A DNA stretch of 64,000 nucleotides. It comes from Scortum barcoo. Taxonomy: Eukaryota; Chordata; Actinopteri; Centrarchiformes; Terapontidae. Below, piece after piece: positions 1-9,900 of this stretch. The translations under genes and the position numbers were made by a program. Location: the NCBI GenBank assembly GCA_023238725.1, contig CM041534.1, positions 310,001-374,000 on the forward strand, read 5' to 3'. A model generated the notes under the pieces. The model saw nothing but the letters and a program-made list of their open reading frames with translations. It was not told the origin of the DNA and ran no database searches. Positions within the stretch are counted from its first letter, which is position 1. Each line of letters begins with the position of its first letter.

Positions 1-28
1 GGGCTCTCCATAATTCCAAAGCAGTCAT
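1..28 (+). repeat. Left copy of a 27-bp direct repeat
   Basis: The first 27 bases (starting gggctctccataattcc) recur exactly at 2638-2664. The copies are about 2.6 kb apart. They could be flanks of an old insertion or a small duplication. The left copy touches the window edge, so its true extent is unknown. Confidence 0.7.
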
Positions 29-39
29 CAGCAGATGCT

Positions 40-150
40 GATGATGGGTTATTGGCAGGATCAGGCAGGCAGAGGAGGTATGATCAAACAGACAGACAGG
101 CAGGTAAACAGGTGGGTATTGGTAGGCAGGTACATGAAAAAGAACAAAGG
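40..150 (-). mobile_element. Probable LTR fragment (caggcagg-rich)
   Basis: The run of caggcagg and acaggcaggtaaacaggt units closely resembles the middle of the minus-strand LTRs at 23460-23560 and 38230-38350. Neither end is visible. Simple-sequence convergence is possible, so this is a tentative call. Confidence 0.35.
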
Positions 151-559
151 AAATGTAATGTGGCTGAGGGGTCCAGAGTCTGGGTATTGGTGGTGGGCAA
201 ACAATCTAAATAAGTTCTTCAACAGATCTGATTCTTTCCCCACCACCTCCTCTCCATCCCCTTCTAACTAGGAACTTGCTTAAATGAGTCAAGTAAGGTC
301 AATTTAGTTCTACAGACAACAGAAGCTGTCTCAAGGCTCTTCTCACTTAGAGCAAGTCTAGAGCATACTCTTTATTACCATACTGATGTCTTTATTACTC
401 TTTAATATTATTTGCAGAGGCCCAGTCATTACCACAATGAACAAGCACTTGGTGACAGGAAAAATGTCCTTTTAGCAGGCAGTAACCTTGAGTAGAACCA
501 AGCTCTGAGTGGTCAGCTGTCTGCTGTGATTGGTTGGACAGAGAGAGAGAGAAAATACT

Positions 560-745
560 GTAACACCACGTCCATTGTCTACTCCTTTTCTGTGTTTAGT
601 TTAGTTTTTTTTACATTTCCTGTTTTATTTTGTACACTTACCTCTCCTCTTGTTTCAGACACTTCACTTCCTACCTGCATCATTATCTGCTCTGCCCTGA
701 TTAGTCGCCTGTGTATTTAATCTGTGTTTTTCTCCCCTGTGCCAG
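560..745 (+). mobile_element. LTR fragment, plus strand
   Basis: The order of T-rich and C-rich blocks (ttcctgtttt, cctctcctcttgtttcag, acttcctacctgc, ctgccctgatt, gtgtatttaat) follows that of the LTR beginning at 63601. The start and the conserved 3' end are not recognisable, so this is a degenerate internal piece. Nothing else is recognised in 150-945. Confidence 0.4.
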
Positions 746-945
746 TTTCTTATTGTACTATGTGAACTATGTGTACTATGTGAAGCTTTTCAGTGTCTTT
801 CCTTACTTGGTCCATCTTGCTCACTTAGTAGGGCCACTTTGAACACTGTTTCTGCTGTCAACTTACGTCCAGCAGATGGCACTAATTTTATAACCAACCA
901 TCTTAAAAACACCACCGTGGAGGGCTGCTTAAAAATGTAAACAAT

Positions 946-1330
946 ACAGAGAGACCACAGTGTGTTGTGTGTCTCAAAATAGTGGCCTCTGACAGTATGA
1001 AGGTGAACAAGTTGAAATGTCATTTGGAGACTTTACATCCCGAACACAGAGAGAAACCCATTATTTCTTCAGAAAGAAATTAAGTAGCTGTCATGCACAA
1101 CGACAAGCATCAGTGTCATCAAACTCCCAACTTGCCTCCTACAAAGTGGCATACAGAGCTGCTCGGTGTAAAAAGCCTCACACCATAGCTGAGGAATTAA
1201 AACTTCCCTCTGCCATTAATATGATTTTGATGTAACCACAGCAAGTAAGCTAAAGGCAACTCCTCAGAGAACACTATCATGAGGTGCATTGATGACATGT
1301 CAAAAGACATCAAAGAGCAGACCTATAGTA
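946..1330 (+). pseudogene. hAT-type transposase relic with BED zinc finger
   Basis: Translation from about 952 gives a BED-type finger: CVVC, then KLKCHLETLHP with the paired histidines, then a short basic linker. The frame breaks near 1080. A second frame continues with SQLASYKVAYRAARCKKPH and HTIAEELKLPSAI, a stretch characteristic of the ZBED5/SCAND3-like class of hAT transposases. A third short stretch, MRCIDDMSKDIKEQ (about 1279-1320), fits the next part of that family. BED fingers bind DNA. The RNase H-like catalytic domain and hAT dimerisation domain that should follow are absent. At least two frame changes and stop codons make it non-functional. It could also be a relic of a domesticated ZBED gene, but no introns or intact frame support that. 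Confidence 0.7.
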
Positions 1331-1619
1331 GAAAAAATGTTCAGGTTTTCATTTGTTGTTAGGGACTTGGCAAACTTGTGGTTTTGATGGTTTTGAGAAA
1401 ATCTGTTGAAAGCCACAAATGTTGATACAGAGTAATAATTTAAAGCATGTAGTTTAAAAAACATAGTAATTTATTAACTGTAAAAGTGACCCTTTCCCTT
1501 TTTTTTTCAGTAAATTGAGTTTTGTTGATTCTCAGGGAGTTAATGTAATTTCAAATAAATAAATGTTCAAAATATATTTATACATGATTGCAACCTAACC
1601 CGACTGTATTCATCTGAGA

Positions 1620-1712
1620 GCATGTGGGTGACAGGGGAGGGGGGGCTTGAAAATGATTTGATCTCCAAAAGGGGGGTACAGCAAAAAAGTTTGGAAGAAC
1701 CACTGCACTAGT
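1620..1712 (+). mobile_element. Possible 3' terminus of the hAT relic
   Basis: A G-run, then ggtacagcaaaaaagtttgg and aagaaccactgca, resembles hAT-type ends, whose terminal repeat reads inward as CAGTGGTTC...AAACTTTTT. No matching left terminal repeat was found upstream of 946, so the element appears truncated at its 5' side. The 1330-1620 interval is AT-rich with no recognisable coding. Confidence 0.4.
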
Positions 1713-2290
1713 AGTCTTTTGCTCACTAACACAGACTTGAGTGATTCATTTGACGCTGACCAGCATGAATGAGAAGAGCTCCTGTGGTGAATAAAAGGGT
1801 TTACAGTTTATGAAGAAAGTCTCTAAAGACTTCTAAGACTTCTTCAGTGTTGTGACATCAGTACACTAACCTTCATTTATCTAGAAGCAGATTCCACCAC
1901 CCCTGTTTATCAGGATAGTTCAATGACAAAAGTCAGAGACAAGTTTTACCAGCTGATAAGCCATGTTTAGCAATGTTTAAAAGTTCTTCTCTAGTGAATG
2001 AGACGAGAGAGGGTGAACAGGAAATGAACCAAATACAGATGTAGAATCGTTGTATTAAATAATCATTGGCTAAATTTATCTTTCAAAATGATTTACCCCT
2101 GCAGTCACTAGCAGCCCTCCAAGGTATAGAGCATTCTACCTGATCTACCTGGCCTATGTGCTGCTCTGTCTTATTATGCACGTCACAATACAAAACTCAC
2201 AATATGCTGTTGCTGGCTTGGAACATAGGTGCTGCAACTTCAAACTGTGCTTCTATGTCTATTAACTGTGGTGTGTTTTGGGGTTATTTT
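1713..2290 (+). other. Unassigned, with one weak exon-like signal
   Basis: No transposon motif is recognised. At 2098-2124, a ctgcag acceptor-like site, 19 bases and a gtatag donor-like site could form a micro-exon, but this is far too weak to call. Confidence 0.3.
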
Positions 2291-2300
2291 CTAATTTCAG

Positions 2301-2433
2301 AAAGAGGAGAAAGGACACCGAGACTGGGACTTGGCAGGATGCAGTGAGGGCCATCCTGCAGCAGGGACAGCAATACTGGGATCAGTATCTGCAGCTTCAA
2401 CTGGAGAGGACTGGACTAAAGACTGCCCCTTAA
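2301..2433 (+). CDS. Candidate 3'-terminal exon of an unknown protein
   Basis: A good acceptor (ttttctaatttcag, 2287-2300) is followed by an open frame to a TAA at 2431-2433. Reading from 2302 gives 43 residues: a basic start (KRRKDTETG), then a Gln- and Leu-rich amphipathic helix (ILQQGQQYWDQYLQLQLER) ending TGLKTAP. The helix and clean acceptor look like the last exon of a nuclear or DNA-binding-type protein. Some Myb/SANT-like and transposon accessory proteins end in such helices, but I do not recognise the family. No matching upstream exon was found in the window and no clear AATAAA follows closely. It may be a chance frame or part of an unrecognised element. Confidence 0.3.
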
Positions 2434-2610
2434 CCCACTAGTATTTTTCAATACCTGTATGATTTGCACAATTGTATTTTTGAATAGTTGTGGATTGAAC
2501 CCAGTGTGTGTTTGTGGCAACCCATGGCTGTTCTTGTAAATCATATTCTGTTGTTTACAATGCTGAGGGGGTAGTGGCTGTAAATTTGACTATATTGCGA
2601 TAAGCTCAGT

Positions 2611-2765
2611 ATTTAAACCAGGTTAGAGTGCACCCAAGGGCTCTCCATAATTCCAAAGCAGTCACCAATCAGTTCTACAACTGATTTAGAGTACACTATA
2701 GCACAAAGACAGCACTGGTAAAGGTTAATTGGCATTAAAGAAATCACACTAACCTGGTTTAAATC
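2611..2765. repeat. Imperfect 20-bp inverted repeat around the 2638 repeat
   Basis: atttaaaccaggttagagtg (2611-2630) is the inverse complement of cacactaacctggtttaaat (2746-2765) at 19 of 20 positions. The right arm lies inside a LINE coding remnant. The left arm may be a small inverted copy of it. Confidence 0.5.
2638..2666 (+). repeat. Right copy of the 27-bp direct repeat
   Basis: It is identical to window bases 1-27 and diverges just after. The interval between the copies holds the hAT relic and the orphan exon. Confidence 0.7.
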
Positions 2766-2905
2766 CTATTTATCAAATTGATCTAAATTTGTACATGTTA
2801 AGAATATATCCTCTATGCCTGAAAATCATGTTTTGCACTCCGGCTTTTAGCACAGCATTCAACACTGTAGCCGCATTTCCACCTCACCATGGAACTAGTA
2901 AACTT
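2715..2905 (+). pseudogene. LINE reverse transcriptase fragments
   Basis: About 2730-2810 translates as GIKE..LTWFKSYLSN.SKFVHVK, matching the 'LxWFxSYLSDRxQFV' segment of L2/CR1-group reverse transcriptases, with a stop in the middle. Just after, 2845-2905 reads FSTAFNTV followed by TSKLW, like the 'FSSAFNTI...TKL' segment of a different LINE lineage. These are two tiny adjoining relics. Confidence 0.5.
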
Positions 2906-3484
2906 TGGAGGAAGTCGGAGCATTTCAACCTTGATGGCTTCCTCATTCTGCAGAGCAAAGCAGTGCCAGAGAGAAGCGAGTGCCTATGTTATTCTTTCTC
3001 CTGTTTGTACAAGTTTGTGGGCTTTTAAAAGTGGTAATATTATATCCACATGTTATTGACAATTTAAACATTGTGTGAAATTGATTTTTTATAGATCATC
3101 TGTATTTTGTGTTTATTATGTGGTCTGTTAGACAACAAGTAGAGAGTGTGATCTCCCACTGTGGTGTGAACAGCCCAAGATGGTGACTACTGCAAACTTT
3201 TTTGTTTGGTTGTTTGTCTATATCAGAGTAAGATCCAGATTTGGCAACAGCGCATTTCAGGCTTTGGTATTGTTTTACTTACTTTCTATTACAGTTGAAT
3301 GTTATTGACACTGTGGAAAACTCTCCAAGTCTTCGGCACCTATATGTTTCTCTATATTTATGTAATGTAGGTGGGTGATGTTTTTTCAAGTCTTCAGGCC
3401 ACTCTGGAAACGCAAACGACAATGGGCACAGGAACCATTTAAGTGTCTTGAAAATGGTTCCTGGGACCAAAAGTTCTGGGTACT
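2906..3484. other. Unassigned spacer between LINE fragments
   Basis: No recognisable coding or terminal motif. It separates RT segments 'SxAFNTI' (left) and 'LCNWILD' (right), which are neighbours in an intact LINE, so it may be an insertion within one LINE copy. Confidence 0.3.
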
Positions 3485-3645
3485 TTGGATGGATGAATGT
3501 GGCTAATGTCCATCATGCAACTGGGCTCTAGGCACTCTGCAACTGGATATTGGACTGCCTCACAAACAGACCCCAGACAGTTCGGATCTGGCCCTCTTCC
3601 ACTTCAGTGCTCAGTTCTGGAGCTCCCCAGGGCTCAGTTGCCTCA
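3485..3645 (+). pseudogene. LINE reverse transcriptase fragment
   Basis: From about 3535 one frame reads LCNWILDCLTNRPQTVRI and then SSGAPQGSV. This matches 'LCNWILDFLTxRPQxVRI...STGAPQGCVLSP', the segment before the catalytic FADD box in L2-type LINEs of fish. The frame is lost at the Cys-Val-Leu-Ser-Pro position. Confidence 0.7.
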
Positions 3646-4084
3646 CAAAGAACTCTTTTGTGAATTTTGCAGAGAACTTGCCCATCATTGTTAATGTTTA
3701 CAAAAGAAAACATCCTGTAGCATGATGAGTTGATACACTTAACAGATTTTACAACAGTAGCGGTGACCATAGTCTATAAAACCACACAACACTTACAGAT
3801 CTAACCCTTATCTACAGTGTTGGGTTCACTTGAGACACTTACCTCACCTCTCCCTGTCAAATGCTTCTCTGCTGAACTGTTGGACTGATTTATACTTTGT
3901 TACATTTGTTAATTTGACCTTGAACATGCCTCACTCCCAAAAACGTTTTTAAGCGGAACCCCTCTGAAAATATATAATATAAATAATCATACTATGTTAT
4001 ATTATACATACTATCATTGCTGCACTATGCAATATAATATAATATATAAATAAATTTCACCTTATACTATATTGCATAACTCAT
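3646..4084. other. Unassigned AT-rich sequence
   Basis: No recognisable gene or element. From 3960 it becomes a low-complexity ataatata tract leading into the LINE tail. Confidence 0.4.
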
Positions 4085-4440
4085 ATTTCATATTTCAGAT
4101 TTCAGATTTCCTTTATTAGTCCCACAGCAGGGGAAATTCACAGCATAACAGCAGCGAAGACACATAGTGGGAAATAGTCAATAAGAGTTTAATACATGAA
4201 ATAAAATAAAATAAAATGAAATAAAAGGTAAAATTATCCAAGATAAATAATTATAATTATGACTGTAAGTAAACCTGTACATAGTACAGAGGGAGTGTGC
4301 CTGAGAGTATACATATGAGAAATATATATAATATACTCAGGGAGTGCAAAAAACAGTGAAATTGTGTTATTTATTGTTTATTGTTCATTGTCCATTGTCT
4401 GCAGACTAGCGGGCATTTTTTTTGTTGTGTAGTCTGACAG
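4085..4440 (-). mobile_element. LINE 3' UTR copy, minus strand
   Basis: Starts with the inverse tail cagatttcagatttccttta, then ttagtcccacagcaggggaa. It continues with a taaaa-rich tract and the inverse of 'tgtacatagtacagagggagtgtgcctgag'-type sequence. The same order occurs on the plus strand at 35860-36474, which still carries the coding end. This is therefore a 5'-truncated LINE copy with only 3' UTR. Confidence 0.7.
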
Positions 4441-5895
4441 CAGCAGACAGGCATATTATGCTATTGTATTAAATTATGCTTCAGTCTTCTTGATACATCT
4501 ATTATGTATATATGACAAAGTAGGTTCTATTAGTACCTAGGTATATGAGATAGAAATGTTGATTCTGCTGCTATTAATCGCAATACTTTAATTTTAATTA
4601 CACTACTGTCACTTTACCTATTAATCTTTGTCAAATACTTATGTATAGTTTTTAGTTTGTATTCTTTTTATTAAAATTTTTGTATAACTTTTTATGCATC
4701 CTAATCAATAAAGGTTTATCTTACCTTAATGTTAAGGACATTGAAGACATATATTAAAAGGATGTTAAAAGTGCTGGTATATTATCTCACTAATTTATGT
4801 TTAACCAATTTTAGGGATGACTTATAATGCATCCACAGAAAGCAGAGACTAAACTGACTGTATGCCACTGCACTTAACCATTAAAAATATATCCTGCCAT
4901 TTTCGTTAAATGTGTCATGTGTCTGCACATGTAATATAAAAGATAATGATACATATTGAAATTTAAACAAATGCCATTTGACAGATGTTAAACCTGAGCA
5001 CCACCTTTAAAATGACACCAGCACTCGAAATCCAATTGTAGCCCAGGGTTTAATTTGTCCTCATTTACTTTTATTTTTTTACTCCCCTTTGAACAAGAGC
5101 CTACAAACCTTTTAGAGGACCATAATTTAGTTTGTGCCAATTTCCACAGCACTAACTTCAAAGGGGGCCTCTTATCGTAGAATATGTCTGCAGCAATCCA
5201 ATCTGAAGCCTGGCTCGAGGGCCCAGGCCAGTGGAATGACTCAAATATTTGTTTACTTTGGTTGTCACTTGTGTAATGCATCTGATAATTGACTATTTGA
5301 GTCACTTACATCCTCAGTTAAATTTTATCTGATGAAGTCTTATTAACCATAAGATACTGTGCGCTTTGATATGTTCTTTTTGTATGGTCTCTCTCTTCCT
5401 TTTTCATGTTTTAAAGAACAAAACTATTTTATTTCACATATAACACATTAAATTAAACATATGATAGTTATAGAATACTGTTATAGTAACATGTAAATAA
5501 AGCAAGACAATGCTGTACAAATTATTGCATTCCAATTGTGTGCAACACATACTACCTAAATGAAATTTGTATTGTTCACTTTCTGTTCACACTGTCTTAG
5601 AAAGCTAATGATATAATATCAATATAGTATATATTAACACGTCACATATCACATATGATATGAGAGATACCTCCATAACCCTGCATTGTTGGGGTGTGGA
5701 GTGAAAGAGATTTAGTCCAGATCAGTGACCACAGGTCTGGGAGAGGTAGATAGCCATGCAGGAATGATTTCATGTATCGTTCCATCAAACAGCAGGGCTG
5801 CTGTTGAAGCTGCTCTTAAGTTTCCCCAAGAAGTGAAGCTGTCTCAGGCCCTTCCTGTAGTCAGCCTCTGTTTTGGTGGACCTCTTGAAATATTA
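4441..5895. other. Unassigned; contains a 105-codon minus frame
   Basis: Mostly AT-rich and featureless. The minus frame 4988-5305 is open for 105 codons with no recognisable domain, signal peptide or conserved motif, and I do not consider it a supported gene. 5815-5860 faintly resembles a minus-strand LINE end and may extend the LINE that follows. Confidence 0.3.
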
Positions 5896-6940
5896 ACAAG
5901 AATAGAAACACTCAACAAGAAATAGATAAAAAAAATAATATAAAGTGAATAATATACTAGAATAATAAAATAAATAAAGATCTTATAAATTATACAAAAA
6001 TGAAAATGAAAATATAACCTAAGTAATATACAACTAAAGAGAGATATACAATAAAATATATACAATAGAAAAATGTATATACACAATAGAAGTGATGGTG
6101 TTATAATGTGGTGGTGCACAGAGCCTAAGAGTCTTATGGCCTGCAGGATGAAGCTTCCCTGAGCCTAGGTGGTTCGGGCTCGAATGCTGCAGAACCGTCG
6201 GCCAGACAGCAGCAGACAGAACAGTTTGTAGCTGGGGTGACTGGGGTCCTTGATATGATCTTTGGTTGGCCTTCCTTCCTACACTGCTGGGTGTAGAGGT
6301 CCTCCATGGATGGCAGTTTCTCCGTCCTGGTGATGTGCTGAGCAGCTTTCACCACCCTCTGTAGAGAATTATGGTTGAGAAAGATGCAGCTGCCAAACCA
6401 GGTGGTGATGCAGCCAGTCAGTATACTCTCTATGGTGCACCTATAGAAGCTGCCTTGAATTTATTATATAATTTTGAATTTATGTTGAACCTCCACAGCC
6501 TGTGGAGAAAGAAGAGCCCTGTCTGGCTGACTTTCTGACAAAGTCAGTGTGATGAGTTCAGGTCAGGTACTCACTGATGTGAACCCCGAGGAACATGAAG
6601 CTCTCTCTCCACTGTAGTCTAATTGATGGGAGGGGGCGTGTTCCTCTCTCTGCCTCCTCCTGAAGTCCACTATCAGCTCCTTAGTTTTTCTGCTGATGTA
6701 GAGAGATGGAGGTTGTTGTCCTGGCACCAAGATGTCAGGCTCTGACCTCTGACCTCTCTGTAGGCTGGCTCACCGTTGCCAGTGATCAGGCCGATGACAG
6801 TCGTGTGTCGTCAGCAAATTTGACGATGGTGTTGGAGCTGTGGGTGGCCACGCAGTCATGCGTGAACAGGGAGTACAGGAGAGGGCTGAGCACACAGTCC
6901 TGGGGAGAGTTAGGGTGGAGGATGTGGTGACAACCTTTAA
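5896..6940 (-). pseudogene. L2-type LINE 3' end (reverse transcriptase and 3' UTR)
   Basis: On the minus strand the right part (6930 to about 6700) encodes the segment around 'HDC.A.HSSNTIVKFADDT', including the catalytic FADD box. The left part (about 6355-6130) encodes VVKAAQHITRTEKLPSMEDL, then YTQQCRKE, and further on SRTP and LREASS, the usual C-terminal region ('LPSMEDLYTxRCxRKA...SHPSHxLF...LLPSGRRFRS'). Frameshifts and an internal gap (6430-6600) break it. An AT-rich 3' UTR follows to about 5896. 5'-truncated and dead. Confidence 0.75.
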
Positions 6941-9900
6941 AATTTTGGAGAAGTGATCAGTCACTCAGGAATTTTAATTGAAGGTATTTGAAATAAAGGC
7001 ACTGAAAGTTGCAAGACCACAGAAAAAGTTTGGTAGTGATATATAATTATCTATGCCCAAAAGCACAAACTGCATACTGCATTCTAAAGTTATACATACT
7101 CTATTGGAGGCTGCACTAAGAAAAAGCAGCACCTGAAATGATATATTGGCTTCAACAGAAGCCAGAGTGATGGGTCTACAATGATTTCACTTTAGATGAT
7201 CTAGGCTGTATTTGAACTGTTGAACTGACATATCACCCAGCCTTCAGCTGAACTTGAAAGTGGCACTTTAGCACATTTTCAGGTCATGCTTTCACAAGTT
7301 TTGTCTCTACGAGAACATGTTTACATGCTTGAGTTTGCAAAAATAGCTGTAGTAACTCTATTCACCCCGTCTGAAACACTCAATTTTAGTGCCTTTGTGC
7401 CCTCTTCTGAAAAGCTCCCTTTCTGAAAAGCCCAGTATCCTCTGATTGCTAAATTCTCTGTCCTGAGCAGGCACAGCCCCAAAGTCTAGAGTTAACAGTC
7501 TTCAACATTAGTTCTGTCACCGTCTTTGCAACCTGGGAAACACACCTTTACTGTGAAATATCACTACAATAACTGCGTCTAAACCGAAACACCTCCTAAG
7601 CATGTTTGAGTGGGAATCTGATCCAAAATCTATGAGAAATGACCTACATCAGCAACCAAGATTAAATTTCCCTAACTTTTGTTTCAGAGAAATACTATTA
7701 ATCTTTCTCTGTCACATATATGGAACTGTATACAGAAAATTAAATTGTGTCTACCGTGAAATCAGAATGATTAGTGACATGTTTTGACATAAAGAATTCA
7801 CAGACATCAAGGCTTTCAAGTCAGCAGTATCCCTACTGATGCAACAACTCAAAAACAGTTACAGAAACAGTTACAACAAAACAGTCTGTTAGGATGTGAG
7901 GTCTTTTTCCAGGACAGAACATGAAAAAAACAGTCCTGTCTGCATTTTAGATGAAGATGAAGATGAAGTCAAAAGTCAGATCCTTGAGTCAGCTGAAAAG
8001 TTTTTACTTGTTAGATAACTATTGTAATTTATGCCATGAATTGTTTATCACAGCTGCAGATTATCTGTTTGATACCCTTCCAAATACTGTAGAGAATATT
8101 GTAAAAATGTTGTTGTGATCTGTGAATGTCATTGTTTATAAAGTTTATAAAAGTTTATAAACGTTTACAAAATAAGACAGAATTGTCTTGTTTTTCTTAC
8201 AGAGTCACTATTTTCTGTGGTTTACCTGTTGTGAAGGATTACTAACTTTTTTTTCTGTATGTTCAACATCAGAATGTCAAATGGACCAGGTGTTCACCCA
8301 TCAAATAAGCTATTCATAAAATCTTTGAAGTTGAAGAAGATGATATATTTCTCTTATACCACAGGACCCCTAAACTACTAAATTTAAAAAAAGGCCGGTG
8401 CTTGCAGTCACTCTTAGAAGCCATATTGGTGTGCAGCATTCACTGGAAAGACTCCCAGATGTTATAACTGATATCCCAACATGGAGTTATGGCTGTCCTA
8501 TGGCCAAACACTTAGGCTTTAGCTTTCCAAATTCTGAACACAATACCACCATAGTTTCCCAAAGTTACATTACCACTGTACCACTTAATTCAGACCCAGA
8601 GTTGAATATGTCCCCACGGTGGGAATACCTGGAATATCTGAGCAGTAGGTGTTTGCAGACTGGCAGTATTGTCAGATTCTCTAAGAACCAACACTGAAGG
8701 AGGTCCACTCTGAAGGTCTGAGTCACTCGCTTCGTTTTTCTACAGGGCCCTAACTGTAACATATAATTTAGAGGTCAACTGAAAACCCACCCTCAAAGCA
8801 TTCAGAAACACTCAGCTACCTAACCTAGCACAATAGATTCAGATGAGCATCAGACAATGAGCTGAACTGTCGACATATCTCAAGGAGTGATGTATTCCTA
8901 CCTTTAGTAGTCTACAATAACAATTCAAAGATGAGTAACACAGGAACTTTGTCTGGAATTTTGAAAAAATACAATTTACACCATATACGCCAAATTTATG
9001 CAGTAGTGGGTTTTCAGTGTTGGTAGACAAAGGTTTAGTTGTTGGGTCCACACCAGAGTTTGAATGAGCTTTTCACAGCACTGCAGAGCAGCCACTTTAT
9101 CCAATGAAATGCTCCATGGTTAGATTTAAAAGGACCAAACAACTTAGGTGTGAAAGCACCTTAGGACAACAGTGGAAAGGGTGTTAAAATATGATTACTG
9201 TAATACATTGATTATACACATGAAGTAGGTTAATATATACAGTATGAACAGGGTGCATAGATTTGTTTTTGACAATGATGATATTTAGTAAGTATTTTAA
9301 AAAATGAGCATATATTATTTGAAGGTACAGTGGATGTTCCACAGAGTTATTGCACGGTGATTGTTCCTGACACTCTGGCTGTTACTGATGAAAGATTTAG
9401 CACCAGTGGAAAGAGGCTGTTCATGTGTTAGATTGTTTTGGCATATAGTGCTCTGTAGGGCCTACCAGTACTTGCAGTGAGATTTTGTATTTCATTTCAT
9501 TAGTTCTCTGATTGTATTTTGTCCAACTAATTCTAACAACATAACTTGCAAGAAAGCCTTGACAAATAAGCAGCATGGCACAACATTAATCAAACTGAAT
9601 TTCAAAGGAAAACCGGCCTTCCTTTATCCTGAAAACCTTAACAGCATTTTTGGTCTTGTCAAAATTCTCAAAAAATGTCACACAAGATAAGTCAGTCATC
9701 TTCAGAAATACCAGTCAATCATTTGATGTTTGATGAGGATGTTACACATGGATCACCGTTTTCACAGTGCTCTCACATACTTTTTGTTAACTGGTGAACA
9801 TGTCCTTATTATGTCAGTTTCAATTAACAAAACACATGTCAACAGCAACAACATGACTGATGAGGGGATGTCTGAACGTCTCTGAGCCTGCATATAATTT

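Noticed and set aside
4988..5305. 105-codon minus-strand frame
   Set aside because: No recognisable domain, signal peptide or splice sites, and no element around it. Listed only within the unassigned stretch.
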